Below, piece after piece: positions 8,783 through 17,991 of a DNA stretch of 64,000 nucleotides. The stretch is from NCBI RefSeq assembly GCF_013602415.1, contig NZ_WPAG02000002.1, positions 4,653,480 through 4,717,479 on the forward strand, in the 5' to 3' direction. Numbering within the stretch: the first letter of the stretch is position 1; each line of letters begins with the position of its first letter. The translations under genes were made by a program, and so were the position numbers. Below the pieces are notes generated by a model, which saw only the letters and a program-made list of their open reading frames with translations, was not told the DNA's origin and did no database searches. This DNA is from Rhodococcus sp. B50. GTDB lineage: Bacteria; Actinomycetota; Actinomycetes; Mycobacteriales; Mycobacteriaceae.

Positions 8783-9304
8783 ATGGAAGGTTGGTCGGAT
8801 TCGACATTCGCAGATGTCGGGGAGGTGGCCCGCAGCCGAGCCGTGGGATGGCTGCGCACAGCCGCCGCGGTTCTGCTGACCCTGGTCCTGGTGGCCGGCG
8901 GGGTCGGGTTGCTCGGTGTGCGCAGTTCCACCGCGTCGGCCCGGGGTGGAGGCTACGACCTCGAGTTGACCTACCCGCGGATCGCGCGTCCCGGGCTCGA
9001 TGTTCCGTGGTCGGTGAAAGTACATCGTGACGGGGGCTTCGAGGGGGAGATCGTCCTCGCGATCGACACGTCGTATTTCGAGGTCCTCGAGATGCGGGGG
9101 CGTCTACCCGAACCGTCCTCGGAGACAGCAGGCGACGGGCTGGCATATCTGACCTTCGATCCGCCGCCCGGCGACGAGTTCACCTTCGCGCTCGACGTGC
9201 GGATCCGCGCGGGGAAGCAATGGGGCGAATCGGGCTCCGTCTCAGTGATGGACGGCGAGAACTCGGCAGTGACAATCTATTTCGATACCTGGTTGGTGCC
9301 CTGA
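8783..9304 (+). CDS. membrane-anchored extracytoplasmic protein, unknown
   Basis: I do not recognise this 173-residue protein. It has a cytoplasmic N-terminus of about 24 residues, one strong membrane segment (RTAAAVLLTLVLVAGGVGLLGV) and then an exported, beta-rich domain (YDLELTYPRIARPGLDVPW, FTFALDVRIRAG). ATG 8783 has GGAGGT directly before it, which is closer than usual, so the start is uncertain. Its stop overlaps the ATG of the DUF421 gene by one base (TGATG), which points to translational coupling and a joint membrane function with that protein. Confidence 0.75.
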   Translation: MEGWSDSTFADVGEVARSRAVGWLRTAAAVLLTLVLVAGGVGLLGVRSSTASARGGGYDLELTYPRIARPGLDVPWSVKVHRDGGFEGEIVLAIDTSYFEVLEMRGRLPEPSSETAGDGLAYLTFDPPPGDEFTFALDVRIRAGKQWGESGSVSVMDGENSAVTIYFDTWLVP

Positions 9305-9783
9305 TGGAAATCGTGATCCGCGCGCTCGTCCTGTTCCTGTTCCTGTGGGGAATCACCCGCCTCGTCGGTCGTTCCACCGTCGGTGAACTGAGTACATTCC
9401 AACTCGTGCTCTTCGTGGCCATGGGTGATCTCGTACAGCAGGGCATCACGCAGGACGACGTATCCGTGACGACCGCGGTCCTCACCATCGGCGTCTTCGC
9501 CATCCTGACCTTGGGGCTGGCGACGATCAACGCCCGGTACCCGAGAATGCGCGGGATCACCCATGGTGTCCCGGTCGTGATCGTCAAGGACGGCGAGCCG
9601 GACATGCAGAATCTGAAGCGAGAGCGCTTGTCCCTCGACGACCTTCTGGCGGCAGCGCGGCAGGAAGGGATCCGCCGTTTCTCCGACATCGAACTCGCAG
9701 TGCTCGAGACGAACGGCCGGATCTCCTTCTTCACCCGCACGCGTACGCAGGACGGCGCGCCGGAGGAACCGGACCCGGCCTGA
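9304..9783 (+). CDS. DUF421 (YetF-like) membrane protein
   Basis: The 159-residue product has three N-terminal membrane helices (residues 2-18, 30-45, 55-72) and a soluble C-terminal domain with GVPVVIVKDGEPDMQNLKRER and DIELAVLETNGRISFF, the hallmark of DUF421/YetF proteins. Their biochemical role is unknown; in spore formers related proteins affect germination and dormancy. The start overlaps the stop of the upstream membrane-anchored gene, so the two form a coupled pair. The length is short but normal for actinobacterial members. Confidence 0.88.
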   Translation: MEIVIRALVLFLFLWGITRLVGRSTVGELSTFQLVLFVAMGDLVQQGITQDDVSVTTAVLTIGVFAILTLGLATINARYPRMRGITHGVPVVIVKDGEPDMQNLKRERLSLDDLLAAARQEGIRRFSDIELAVLETNGRISFFTRTRTQDGAPEEPDPA

Positions 9784-9792
9784 GGACGGATG

Positions 9793-10362
9793 TCAGTCGG
9801 TGCGCCGTCCCGTCAGAGCATCGCGCAGCCGGTCCACCATGCCGATCCCCGGACCCACCGTCTTGTGGAACAGTTCGGAATGGGGCGCGGACGGATGCGG
9901 TCGGGTCGGCGCCAGCTTCTTGGCAGCTTGTACCTTCGTGCCCACCTCCACGAGCCTGTCGTGCCCGAGATGCGTCCTCAATGCCGGAAACTGCTCGGAC
10001 TCCTCATCGTCCGCGTGGTGACGTAACAGATCCTCGAGCTTCTTCACCAGAGACGTGAATTCGGCACTCGCCGCATCTGCACCCTCGAGCTGCTTCATCA
10101 CCTGCACGATCTCGTCGTGCTCCTCCTTGTCGTGTTCGACGGCTTCGGTCCCCCCGGGTAGGTGTTTCTCCATCTCCGGATAGACGAACATCTCCTCGGC
10201 AACCGCGTGCCTCATCACCTCGGCGATCGCGGCGTCGGTGAGGTCTCGGCGGTCGTCCGCATCGAGGGTGGTCTCTGCTCGACTCAGAAGTTCGAGCATC
10301 TCTCGATGGTCGTCGGTGAGGATGCTGACAACATCCGTGCTCTCGTGAGCGGATTCGTTCAT
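9793..10362 (-). CDS. hemerythrin HHE domain protein
   Basis: This 189-residue protein carries the HHE cation-binding four-helix bundle that holds a di-iron centre and senses or stores oxygen, NO or redox signals. Ligand-containing helices are visible: LTDDHREMLELL, MRHAVAEEMFVYPEME, EHDKEEHDEIVQVM and LLRHHADDEESEQFPAL. The last 50 residues are basic and Pro-rich. GGGGAG lies 7 bases before the ATG. The leader ATTCGAGGGGAG closely matches that of the catalase gene, so both are probably under a common stress control. It converges with the DUF421 gene 10 bases away. Confidence 0.93.
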   Translation of the reverse strand: MNESAHESTDVVSILTDDHREMLELLSRAETTLDADDRRDLTDAAIAEVMRHAVAEEMFVYPEMEKHLPGGTEAVEHDKEEHDEIVQVMKQLEGADAASAEFTSLVKKLEDLLRHHADDEESEQFPALRTHLGHDRLVEVGTKVQAAKKLAPTRPHPSAPHSELFHKTVGPGIGMVDRLRDALTGRRTD

Positions 10363-10368
10363 CGGTGT

Positions 10369-10380
10369 CTCCCCTCGAAT
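10369..10380 (-). promoter_or_regulatory. G-rich RBS leader of hemerythrin mRNA
   Basis: The mRNA sequence ATTCGAGGGGAG is a perfect 12-base complement of the loop CTCCCCTCGAAT in the predicted minus-strand RNA hairpin at 20853-20891. Confidence 0.5.
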
Positions 10381-10383
10381 GGG

Positions 10384-10536
10384 TCAGGATTGTCCGGTAT
10401 TGCCGGTCTCGGCCGGTTCGTCTTCGCCCTCCGCCTGGTCCGGCTGCTGCGGGGCCCTCGAGAGGAGATTGTCGGGATCGGCATCGGGATCCTGGGCCGG
10501 GTCGTACGAATCGGCGGAACCTTCTGTGCTGCTCAT
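10384..10536 (-). CDS. small acidic hypothetical protein (50 aa)
   Basis: This short frame encodes a hydrophilic protein that is rich in Asp, Glu, Gln and Pro (SSTEGSADSYDPAQDPDADP, then PQQPDQAEGEDEPAE). It is probably disordered. It lies 21 bases upstream of the hemerythrin start on the same strand. No clear ribosome-binding site precedes the ATG, so it may be leaderless or not expressed; biased composition alone could produce such a frame. No function can be assigned. Confidence 0.45.
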   Translation of the reverse strand: MSSTEGSADSYDPAQDPDADPDNLLSRAPQQPDQAEGEDEPAETGNTGQS

Positions 10537-10608
10537 GTATGAAGGGGTTCACCGGTGTTGATTTCCGCAAACACAGGCATATCGGTGGACACAGGGGAGG
10601 CGGGAGCC

Positions 10609-11625
10609 GTGGACGAACCCCGGTCGATGAGAGCGTGGCAGGTGACCGAGCCCGGCCCCGTCGCCGGCCATCCGATGAGCTTCGGATCCGTTCCGCTTCC
10701 GGAAGCGGGCGCAGACGATCTGCTGGTGCGCGTGCTGGCGTGTGGCGTGTGCCGGACCGACCTGCACGTCGCCGAAGGTGATCTACCCGTCCACCGGGCG
10801 GGGGTCGTCCCCGGGCACGAGGTCGTCGGGGTCGTCCATCGGGTGGGCGAGGCGGTGGAGGGGTTCGCCCCCGGCGACCGCGTCGGGGTGGCATGGTTGC
10901 GGTCGACCTGCGGGCAGTGCCGCTACTGCCGTCGGGGCGACGAAAACCTCTGCCCGAATTCGAGATACACCGGTTGGGACGACGACGGCGGATATGCCGA
11001 GTTCGTCGCCGTGCCGGCGGCGTTCGCGCTACCGCTCCCCGACGGATACGACGACGTCGAACTCGCTCCGCTGCTCTGCGCCGGCATCATCGGCTACCGC
11101 GCACTGAAGCGCGCATCCGTCCCGGACGGGGGCAGGCTCGGCATCTACGGCTTCGGCGGCAGCGCCCATATCGCTGCGCAGGTCGCCATGGCGAAAGGCG
11201 CCGAGGTCCACGTCATGACCAGGAGCGAGGACGCGCGGACCCTCGCCCGCGAACTCGGGGCCGCGTCCGTGCAGGGTGCTGCGGACGCGCCACCGGTGCC
11301 CCTCGACGCCGCCATCCTCTTCGCGCCCGTCGGAGGCCTCGTGCCGCCCGCGCTCGAGGCACTCGATCGCGGCGGCATCCTCTCGATCGCCGGCATCCAC
11401 CTCACCGATATCCCGCAGCTGAACTACCAGCGTCACCTCTTCCAGGAGCGCGAGATCCGGTCGGTCACGGCCAACACCCGCGAGGATTCACGGGAGTTTC
11501 TCGCCTTCACCGGGCAGCACCGCATCAGGGTCGCGACGATGCGGTACGGGCTCGTCGACGCCGACCGTGCGCTGGAGGATCTCGCAGGTGACCGCGTACG
11601 AGGCGCTGCCGTCCTCGTCCCCTGA
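10609..11625 (+). CDS. zinc-dependent alcohol dehydrogenase
   Basis: This 338-residue medium-chain dehydrogenase oxidises alcohols or reduces aldehydes with NAD(P). The catalytic zinc site is visible in [10 protein letters not shown] and PGHEVVGVV, the structural zinc cysteines in [17 protein letters not shown], and the cofactor Rossmann fold in [20 protein letters not shown] 10609 is chosen because GGGGAGG lies 8 bases upstream; the next candidate is ATG 10627 at [10 protein letters not shown], the more usual family start. The gene stands alone and points away from the small acidic gene. The natural substrate is not evident. Confidence 0.9.
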   Translation: MDEPRSMRAWQVTEPGPVAGHPMSFGSVPLPEAGADDLLVRVLACGVCRTDLHVAEGDLPVHRAGVVPGHEVVGVVHRVGEAVEGFAPGDRVGVAWLRSTCGQCRYCRRGDENLCPNSRYTGWDDDGGYAEFVAVPAAFALPLPDGYDDVELAPLLCAGIIGYRALKRASVPDGGRLGIYGFGGSAHIAAQVAMAKGAEVHVMTRSEDARTLARELGAASVQGAADAPPVPLDAAILFAPVGGLVPPALEALDRGGILSIAGIHLTDIPQLNYQRHLFQEREIRSVTANTREDSREFLAFTGQHRIRVATMRYGLVDADRALEDLAGDRVRGAAVLVP

Positions 11626-11773
11626 GAGTTCGGAGATCGATACTGCTCGGATACGCCCGAGATCACCAAGTCGGGACTTTCTACCCTACGGCAGAATCCT
11701 GCCCGGGGCGACGATAATGGTGTCGGACCCAGGAGGGCCCCTCGGACTTCTCACTCACGAGGAGATGAGGACA

Positions 11774-12214
11774 ATGTCGACATCATCGGCTCACTCTGCA
11801 ATGCATGCTCATCCCGACATCGTCGAGATGCGCGAACGCTACGACCGGATGGGCGAACAGCCCACCGTGCAGGTCACCGACGGATTGATGATGGTCGCCG
11901 GGCTGTATGCGGCGGCATCCGCATGGATCATCGGATTCGCCGACCAGACGGCACTCGCCACCACCAATCTGATCTGCGGGCTCGCGGTCGCACTGCTCGC
12001 CATGGCACTCGGTTCGGCGTACGGCCGCACCCACGGCCTGGCGTTCGTAGCGCCTCTGCTCGGTCTGTGGCTGTTCGTTTCGCCGTGGCTGGTCAGCGGC
12101 GTCGATACCAGTACCTCCATGATCTGGTCCCACGTCATCGTGGGTGCGATCGTGTTCGTCCTGGGCGTGGCCACGGCCGCGATGGGAAGCGGTCTGATGG
12201 ACCGTTCTCGCTGA
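11774..12214 (+). CDS. SPW repeat membrane protein
   Basis: The 146-residue product has four membrane helices and two tandem SPW-type units. The second has the diagnostic LFVSPWLVSG motif; in the first, ASAWIIGFADQ replaces it. Function of this actinobacterial family is unknown. ATG 11774 is chosen with GAGGAG 9 bases upstream; an ATG three codons earlier abuts that site. A hairpin terminator follows, so the gene is monocistronic. Confidence 0.88.
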   Translation: MSTSSAHSAMHAHPDIVEMRERYDRMGEQPTVQVTDGLMMVAGLYAAASAWIIGFADQTALATTNLICGLAVALLAMALGSAYGRTHGLAFVAPLLGLWLFVSPWLVSGVDTSTSMIWSHVIVGAIVFVLGVATAAMGSGLMDRSR

Positions 12215-12239
12215 CCGGTTCGGTGCGGTAACCCCGGGC

Positions 12240-12274
12240 GGTGCTGCCGGCTGCAATTCTGAACCGGCAGCACC
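12240..12274 (+). terminator. hairpin terminator of SPW gene
   Basis: An 11-bp perfect inverted repeat (GGTGCTGCCGG and complement) with a 13-base loop follows the SPW gene by 25 bases. Confidence 0.65.
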
Positions 12275-12375
12275 TGGCCGGGCGCGGCGTCCGGACGCCG
12301 CTTCCGGCTACCGGGGGCAATACCCCCCGGTCGAACGCCGCAACCCCGTTGCCGCTTCGGTGCCACGATGAAGTG

Positions 12376-13113
12376 ATGGACACCGGCGAGCATGGCGGCA
12401 CTCGTACTACGAACTCGGCAAGGTTCGAACGGCAATTGCGAGCATCCATAGAGGAACTCGCTCGGGAGATGCACGACGAGCATGCCTCCTTGGCGAAGAC
12501 GCTCGACGTGATAACCCGAGCGGCGGTCGAACTCGTACCCGGTGCCGAACATGCCGGGATCACCTTGGCCGCCCGGGGCTCGAGGTTCGAATCCAGGGCC
12601 GCGACGTCCGCTCTGCCGAGCAGGATCGACGAACTCCAGTACAAGCTGCAGGACGGCCCGTGTGTGCAGGCCATCTGGGAGAGGGAGACGATCCGCGTGG
12701 ACGACATGGAGCACGAGGACCGATGGCCCGCGTTCGCTTCCGAAGCGGTCCGTCTGGGTGCTCGTTCCATGCTCGCGGTCAGGCTGTACACGACGGACGA
12801 CACGGTCGGGGCCCTCAATCTGCACAGTTCGCAGGTGGGCGCGTTCGACGACGCCAGCGTCGACATCGCGTCGACCCTGGCGACGCATGCGGCCTTCGCC
12901 GCGGTGGCCGCGGTGCGCGAGGAACAGTTCCGCGCGGCACTGGCCTCGAGGGATGTCATCGGGCAGGCCAAAGGCATCCTGATGGAACGCTTCGGCGTCG
13001 ATGCCGAGGGTGCCTTCGGAATGCTGCGCAGGTTGTCCCAGGAGCGCAACAAACTCCTGCGCGAGGTCGCCCTCGCAGTGGTCGAATCCGTCCGGCCTCC
13101 GCGCGAACGGTAG
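12376..13113 (+). CDS. GAF and ANTAR domain regulator
   Basis: The 245-residue protein has a GAF domain (about residues 40-175; DGPCVQAIWERETIRVDDM and LALRLYTTDD-like segment MLAVRLYTTDD) followed by an ANTAR RNA-binding domain (residues 185-235; ASRDVIGQAKGILMERFGVDAEGAF). ANTAR proteins act as transcription antiterminators that bind paired hexaloop stem-loops in nascent RNA. No target hairpin pair is obvious next to it. The ATG at 12376 has only a weak ribosome-binding site. It lies between the SPW protein and the indolepyruvate oxidoreductase and appears to be transcribed alone. Confidence 0.9.
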   Translation: MDTGEHGGTRTTNSARFERQLRASIEELAREMHDEHASLAKTLDVITRAAVELVPGAEHAGITLAARGSRFESRAATSALPSRIDELQYKLQDGPCVQAIWERETIRVDDMEHEDRWPAFASEAVRLGARSMLAVRLYTTDDTVGALNLHSSQVGAFDDASVDIASTLATHAAFAAVAAVREEQFRAALASRDVIGQAKGILMERFGVDAEGAFGMLRRLSQERNKLLREVALAVVESVRPPRER

Positions 13114-13253
13114 AGCTGCTCGTCACGGCCGATGCGCCGGATGGTCCGGAACTGAGCACCGTGCGCATTCACCATGTGTGCTGTGGGTCACATCTGATCA
13201 AAATGACGCGCTGGAAAATCTTCTGTTGACGGGTTCGTCTAGCTACCTCGACT

Positions 13254-13269
13254 ATTGCTGTACCAAATG
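13254..13269 (+). promoter_or_regulatory. putative Lrp-type box before IOR gene
   Basis: ATTGCTGTACCAAATG lies 59 bases before the oxidoreductase start. It differs at two bases from ATTGCTGCATCAAATG at 18592-18607, between the Lrp and permease genes. A shared regulator site is inferred. Confidence 0.5.
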
Positions 13270-13327
13270 ACGCGATCGAAGCGGCGCAGACACAATCGGA
13301 TGCCGCGACGAAGGACGGTGGTACGCA

Positions 13328-16300
13328 ATGACCGAGACCGTGATCCGCGAAAGCGAACGACTTCCGTACGACCTCGACGACCGATACCGCTCGGGGTCCG
13401 GCACCGTACTCCTCACCGGTGTCCAGGCGATCGCCCGCCTGTTCGTCGAGCAGCAGGTGCGTGCCATGCGGGAGGGTCGCCGGGTGGCGACCTTCGTCTC
13501 CGGATACCAGGGCAGCCCCCTCGGCGGTCTCGACAAGATGCTCCACGGCATGCCGAAGGTCCTCGCCGAACACGACATCACCTTCGTGCCCGGATTCAAC
13601 GAGGAACTCGCCGCCACCTCCGTGTGGGGAAGCCAGGGGCAGCTGGGCGCCGGTACACCGACCCACGACGGCGTCGTCGGCGTCTGGTACGGCAAGGGTC
13701 CAGGTCTCGACCGCGCCACCGATGCCCTGCGCCACGCCAACATGTACGGGGTGAACCCGAACGGTGGCGTGCTGCTCATGGTGGGCGACGATCCCGCGTC
13801 GAAGTCGTCGACCGTCCCCGCCGTCAGCGAGCGGTCCCTCGCCGCGCTCGGCATTCCGGTCCTGTTCCCGCGCAATGCCGCCGAGATCGTCACGATGGGT
13901 CTGCACGGGGTTGCGCTGTCGCGCGCCTCGGGATGTCTCGTCGCCCTCAAGATCGTCGCGGACGTCGCCGACGGCGCCTGGTCCGTCGACGGCTCGATCT
14001 CCGACCTGCCCATCACGGTCCCCGAGATCCAATGGGAGGGAAGACCGTTCGTCTACAAGCAGCGCCCGATGGCCGCGCCCGGTGACAGCGTCGTCGCCGA
14101 GGCCGACCTCTACGGCCCGCGCTGGAAGATCGTGCAGGAGTACGGCCGTCTCAACGGCCTCGACGTGATCGAGGTCGACCCGCCGCAGGCCCGCGTCGGC
14201 CTCGCCGCCACCGGCACCACCTTCGACGCCCTGCGTCAGGCGCTTCTCGACCTCGGCGTCGACGACGCCGCGCTGCGCCGCGCCGGCATCCGCCTGCTGC
14301 GCATCGGTATGCCGTACCCGATCGGTCCCGAGATCGTGCGCGAATTCGCCCGCGGCCTGGACGAACTTATCGTGGTCGAGGACAAGACCGCTTTCGTCGA
14401 GACCCAGATCCGCGAGATCCTCTACGGCACCGCCGACGCCCCGCGGATCGTCGGCAAGAAGGACGCCGACGGCCGACCGCTCGTGCCCGTCGACGGTGAG
14501 CTCACCGCAGGTCGGCTGCGCGGGCCGCTGCGTCGCGTGCTGCGCGGCCACGTCGAACTCGGCCCCGCACCCCTGCCACAGCTGTCGCTCGAGGTGCTGT
14601 CGGCCACGCGCACCCCGTACTTCTGCAGCGGCTGCCCGCACAACCGTTCCACCGCCCTTCCCGAAGGATCGATCGGCGGCGGCGGTATCGGCTGCCACAC
14701 CCTGGTCACGCTGTCCGGCCGCAAGGACAGTGCCGTCACCGGCCTGACCCAGATGGGCGGTGAAGGTGCACAGTGGATCGGCCAGGCGCCGTTCACCGAC
14801 ATCGGCCACATGTTCCAGAACCTCGGCGACGGAACGTATTTCCACTCCGGTCAGCTTGCCGTGCAGGCGTGTGTCGCCGCCGGTGTGAACATCACCTTCA
14901 AGCTGCTCTACAACGACGTCGTCGCGATGACCGGTGCGCAGGACGCCGAAGGTGCCCTGAAGATCCCGGCGCTGACCCACAAGCTCACCACCGAGGGTGT
15001 CCGTAAGATCATCATCTGCTCGGACGAGCCGAAGCGTCTCCGCAAGCGCACCCTCGCCCGTGGCACCGTGGTGTGGCACCGCGACCGGCTCGACGAGGCA
15101 CAGAAGCTGCTGCGCGAGATCGAGGGCGTCACCGTGCTCATCTACGACCAGCACTGCGCCGCCGACGCGCGCCGTCAGCGCAAGCGCGGCACCCTGCCCG
15201 CCCGCACCACCCGCGTCGTCATCAACGAAGCGGTGTGCGAGGGCTGCGGCGACTGCGGCGTCAAGAGCAACTGCCTGTCGGTGCAGCCGGTCGAGACCGA
15301 GTTCGGTTCGAAGACCCGCATCGACCAGACCTCCTGCAACACCGATTACTCGTGCCTCGACGGCGACTGCCCGTCCTTCGTGACCGTCGAGACGTCGCCG
15401 GAGAAGCCGAAGCGCCGCACGGCGCCGACTCCGCCGCGCATCCCGGACGCCGCCATCGACACCCCGAAGGGAACCCGCAACGTCTTCCTCGCGGGCATCG
15501 GCGGCACCGGCATCGTGACTGTCAACCAGGTTCTCGCCACGGCCGCCCTGCGCGCCGGATTCGAGGTCGAGTCGCTCGACCAGATCGGCATGAGCCAGAA
15601 GGCCGGGCCGGTGGTCTCCCATCTGCGCTTCGCGGCCGACGGACTCGAGCCCGGCAACCGCATCGGCCCGGGCGGTGCGACCGCTCTGCTCGCCCTCGAC
15701 CTGCTCACCGCGACCGAGCCGAAGAACCTCGCCTACGCGAACCGTGAGGAGACCGTGGCGGTCGCGTCGACGAGCCGCGTCCCCACAGGCGACATGGTCT
15801 ACGACCGGTCGGTCCGGCACCCCGACGAGCAGGATCTGCTCACCCGCCTCGACGCCGCGACCCGCACGACCGTCTCGTTCGACGCCCTGGCGGCAGCCCA
15901 CGCGCTGTTCGGTGAGACCTCGGCCGCGAACTTCCTCGTCGTGGGCGCCGCCCACCAGCTCGGCGGACTCGAGATCCCCGCCGACGCCATCGAGGAGGCC
16001 ATCGAGATCAACGGTGTGGCGGTCGCGACCAACATCGCAGCCTTCCGTTGGGGCCGGGTGGCCGTCGCGGATCCCGCGGCCTTCGCCGCCGTGACCGAAC
16101 CGGCCCGCACGGAGCGCGCCGCCACCGTCGCGCCGGAGCGTCTGTTCGCCGGCACCACCTTCACCGGTGAGGTCGAGCGGCTCGTGCGGATCCGCGCCGC
16201 TTCGCTGATCGACTTCCAGAGCGAAGCCCTCGCCGCCCGCTACATCGCGCAGGTACAGGCAGCCTGGGAGGCCGAGCGTCGCGTCACGAACCGCACGGAC

Positions 16301-16786
16301 TTCAGCGAGGTCGTCGCCCGCGGACTGTTCAAGTTCACCGCCTACAAGGACGAGTACGAGGTCGCCCGCATGCTCGTCGACCCGGCTTTCCTCGACGAGG
16401 TGCAGGGCGAGGTTCCCGGTGGGCACAAGCTCACCTACCGCCTGCACCCGCCGGCGCTGCGTGCGCTCGGCCGCGAGAAGAAGGTCGGCTTCGGGCCGAA
16501 ATCGCATGTCGCGCTGAAGGCTCTGGCCAAGGCGAAGCGTCTGCGGGGCACGAAACTCGATCCCTTCGGCTACGCACACGTCCGCCGCGTCGAGCGTGCT
16601 CTGCTCGCCCACTACACCGCCACGATCCAGCGGCTCGCCGCCGACCTGGACGTCGACTCCTACGACCGCGCCGCCGAGATCGCGGCCCTGCCCGACATGG
16701 TGCGCGGTTACGAGGACGTCAAGCTCCGCTCCGTGGAGCAGTACCGGGCCCGTCTCGCCGAGCTCGGCGTCGACACCGACTTCTGA
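13328..16786 (+). CDS. indolepyruvate ferredoxin oxidoreductase family protein
   Basis: This 1152-residue fused 2-oxoacid:ferredoxin oxidoreductase decarboxylates aryl- or branched 2-oxoacids to acyl-CoA with thiamine diphosphate. The order is an N-terminal pyrimidine-binding domain (YQGSPLGGLDKML), a thiamine diphosphate domain (CSGCPHNRSTALPEG, GIGCHTLV), a ferredoxin-like cysteine cluster (CEGCGDCGVKSNC, then CNTDYSCLDGDCPSF), and a C-terminal gamma-type domain (AGIGGTGIVTVNQVL, SQKAGPVVSHLRF). The single-chain size is typical for actinobacteria and proteobacteria. It is followed by an amino-acid dehydrogenase 35 bases downstream, consistent with amino acid deamination followed by 2-oxoacid oxidation. 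A full-length antisense frame lies opposite but shows no protein features. Confidence 0.95.
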   Translation: MTETVIRESERLPYDLDDRYRSGSGTVLLTGVQAIARLFVEQQVRAMREGRRVATFVSGYQGSPLGGLDKMLHGMPKVLAEHDITFVPGFNEELAATSVWGSQGQLGAGTPTHDGVVGVWYGKGPGLDRATDALRHANMYGVNPNGGVLLMVGDDPASKSSTVPAVSERSLAALGIPVLFPRNAAEIVTMGLHGVALSRASGCLVALKIVADVADGAWSVDGSISDLPITVPEIQWEGRPFVYKQRPMAAPGDSVVAEADLYGPRWKIVQEYGRLNGLDVIEVDPPQARVGLAATGTTFDALRQALLDLGVDDAALRRAGIRLLRIGMPYPIGPEIVREFARGLDELIVVEDKTAFVETQIREILYGTADAPRIVGKKDADGRPLVPVDGELTAGRLRGPLRRVLRGHVELGPAPLPQLSLEVLSATRTPYFCSGCPHNRSTALPEGSIGGGGIGCHTLVTLSGRKDSAVTGLTQMGGEGAQWIGQAPFTDIGHMFQNLGDGTYFHSGQLAVQACVAAGVNITFKLLYNDVVAMTGAQDAEGALKIPALTHKLTTEGVRKIIICSDEPKRLRKRTLARGTVVWHRDRLDEAQKLLREIEGVTVLIYDQHCAADARRQRKRGTLPARTTRVVINEAVCEGCGDCGVKSNCLSVQPVETEFGSKTRIDQTSCNTDYSCLDGDCPSFVTVETSPEKPKRRTAPTPPRIPDAAIDTPKGTRNVFLAGIGGTGIVTVNQVLATAALRAGFEVESLDQIGMSQKAGPVVSHLRFAADGLEPGNRIGPGGATALLALDLLTATEPKNLAYANREETVAVASTSRVPTGDMVYDRSVRHPDEQDLLTRLDAATRTTVSFDALAAAHALFGETSAANFLVVGAAHQLGGLEIPADAIEEAIEINGVAVATNIAAFRWGRVAVADPAAFAAVTEPARTERAATVAPERLFAGTTFTGEVERLVRIRAASLIDFQSEALAARYIAQVQAAWEAERRVTNRTDFSEVVARGLFKFTAYKDEYEVARMLVDPAFLDEVQGEVPGGHKLTYRLHPPALRALGREKKVGFGPKSHVALKALAKAKRLRGTKLDPFGYAHVRRVERALLAHYTATIQRLAADLDVDSYDRAAEIAALPDMVRGYEDVKLRSVEQYRARLAELGVDTDF

Positions 16787-16821
16787 TTCGCACACGTCTT
16801 CTGCTGGAAAGGACCACACGC

Positions 16822-17907
16822 GTGACCACCTCGATTGCCGCCCGCCCCGATACCGGATCCGCCTCGGGAGTTTTCGGTCGATCCCGTCGCCTGACCGACC
16901 GTCCGCACGAGCAGGTCGTCTTCCACCAGGACGCCGAGACCGGCCTGCGTGCGATCGTCGCGATCCACTCCACGGCCCTCGGCCCCGCTCTCGGTGGAAC
17001 CCGCTTCTACCCGTACGCCGACGAAGCCACGGCCCTCGAGGACGTGCTGCGCCTGTCGTGGGGCATGACCTACAAGGCGGCGGTGTCGGGTGTGGACCTC
17101 GGTGGCGGCAAGGCCGTCATCATCGGCGACCCGAAGACGGACAAGAACGGCGAATTGCTCGCTGCCTACGGGCGATTCGTCGAATCCCTCGGTGGTCGCT
17201 ACATCACCGCGGCCGATGTCGGAACCCACGCGGAGGACCTCGACGTGGTGGGCCGGCACACCGCCCACGCGGTAGGGCGCACCGTCGCGGCCGGCGGATC
17301 CGGTGACAGCTCGCCGCTCACCGCCCTCGGTGTCTTCCAGGCGATGCGGGCCGGAGCCCGGACCGTGTGGGGTGAAACGACTCTCGCGGGTCGCACGGTC
17401 GGTGTCGAGGGACTCGGGAAGGTCGGATACGAGCTCGTGAAGCTGCTCGTCGCAGACGGGGCAGAGGTGATCGTCTCCGACGTCAACCCCGCGGCCGTTG
17501 CTCGGGTGCTCGACGAGTTCCCGGCGCAGGTCACCGACAGCGTCGTCGCCTCGTCCGCCGACGTGTATGCGCCGTGCGCGCTCGGCGGCACTCTCACCCC
17601 GTCGACGGCTTCCCTGCTCGACGCGCGGCTCGTGTGCGGTGCGGCCAACAACCAGCTCGCGGTACCGGAGGTGGAGAACATCCTCGGCGAGCGCGGAATC
17701 GTCTGGGTGCCCGATTATGTCGCGAACGCGGGCGGGCTGATCCAGGTCGCCGGCGAGGTCGACGGATCCGACGCCGAGGTCGTCCGCGGACGCGTGGAGT
17801 CGATCTTCGACCGCACCGCCGAGATCTTCGACGTCTCCGGCACTCTCGGCGTCACGCCGGGTGCAGCCGCGAATCGTATTGCCGAGCGTCGCATCGATAC
17901 TGCCTGA
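16822..17907 (+). CDS. Glu/Leu/Phe/Val dehydrogenase (valine/leucine type)
   Basis: This 361-residue NAD-dependent amino acid dehydrogenase interconverts a branched or aromatic amino acid with its 2-oxoacid and ammonia. The substrate domain has ALGPALGGTRFYPY and the catalytic-lysine segment GVDLGGGKAVIIGDP. The Rossmann domain has VGVEGLGKVGYELVKLL and CGAANNQL. It resembles actinobacterial valine dehydrogenases more than Rhodococcus phenylalanine dehydrogenase in the catalytic segment. It begins with GTG preceded by GGAAAGGA. With the upstream oxidoreductase, the downstream Lrp regulator and the permease it forms an amino-acid uptake and oxidation unit. Confidence 0.92.
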   Translation: MTTSIAARPDTGSASGVFGRSRRLTDRPHEQVVFHQDAETGLRAIVAIHSTALGPALGGTRFYPYADEATALEDVLRLSWGMTYKAAVSGVDLGGGKAVIIGDPKTDKNGELLAAYGRFVESLGGRYITAADVGTHAEDLDVVGRHTAHAVGRTVAAGGSGDSSPLTALGVFQAMRAGARTVWGETTLAGRTVGVEGLGKVGYELVKLLVADGAEVIVSDVNPAAVARVLDEFPAQVTDSVVASSADVYAPCALGGTLTPSTASLLDARLVCGAANNQLAVPEVENILGERGIVWVPDYVANAGGLIQVAGEVDGSDAEVVRGRVESIFDRTAEIFDVSGTLGVTPGAAANRIAERRIDTA

Positions 17908-17922
17908 TCCGCACAGGGGAAC

Positions 17923-17952
17923 AAGGGGAGGCACCGCGAGGTGCCTCCCCTT
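17923..17952. terminator. bidirectional hairpin terminator
   Basis: A perfect 13-bp stem (AAGGGGAGGCACC and complement) with a GCGA tetraloop lies between the convergent dehydrogenase and Lrp genes. Confidence 0.85.
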
Positions 17953-17991
17953 CTCGTGTCTTCGAGCCGTGCTGTCGGTGTTGGCGTGCTG

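Noticed and set aside
13169-16819. 1216-codon open frame antisense to the indolepyruvate oxidoreductase
   Set aside because: It mirrors the GC3 codon bias of the gene opposite, is rich in Arg, Gly, Val and Asp without any domain motif, and has no ribosome-binding site. It is a shadow frame.
17923-17952. Third C-rich/G-rich regulatory RNA hairpin (stem contains GGGGAGG)
   Set aside because: Here the G-rich sequence is in a perfectly paired stem with a tetraloop between convergent genes, so it is a plain terminator.
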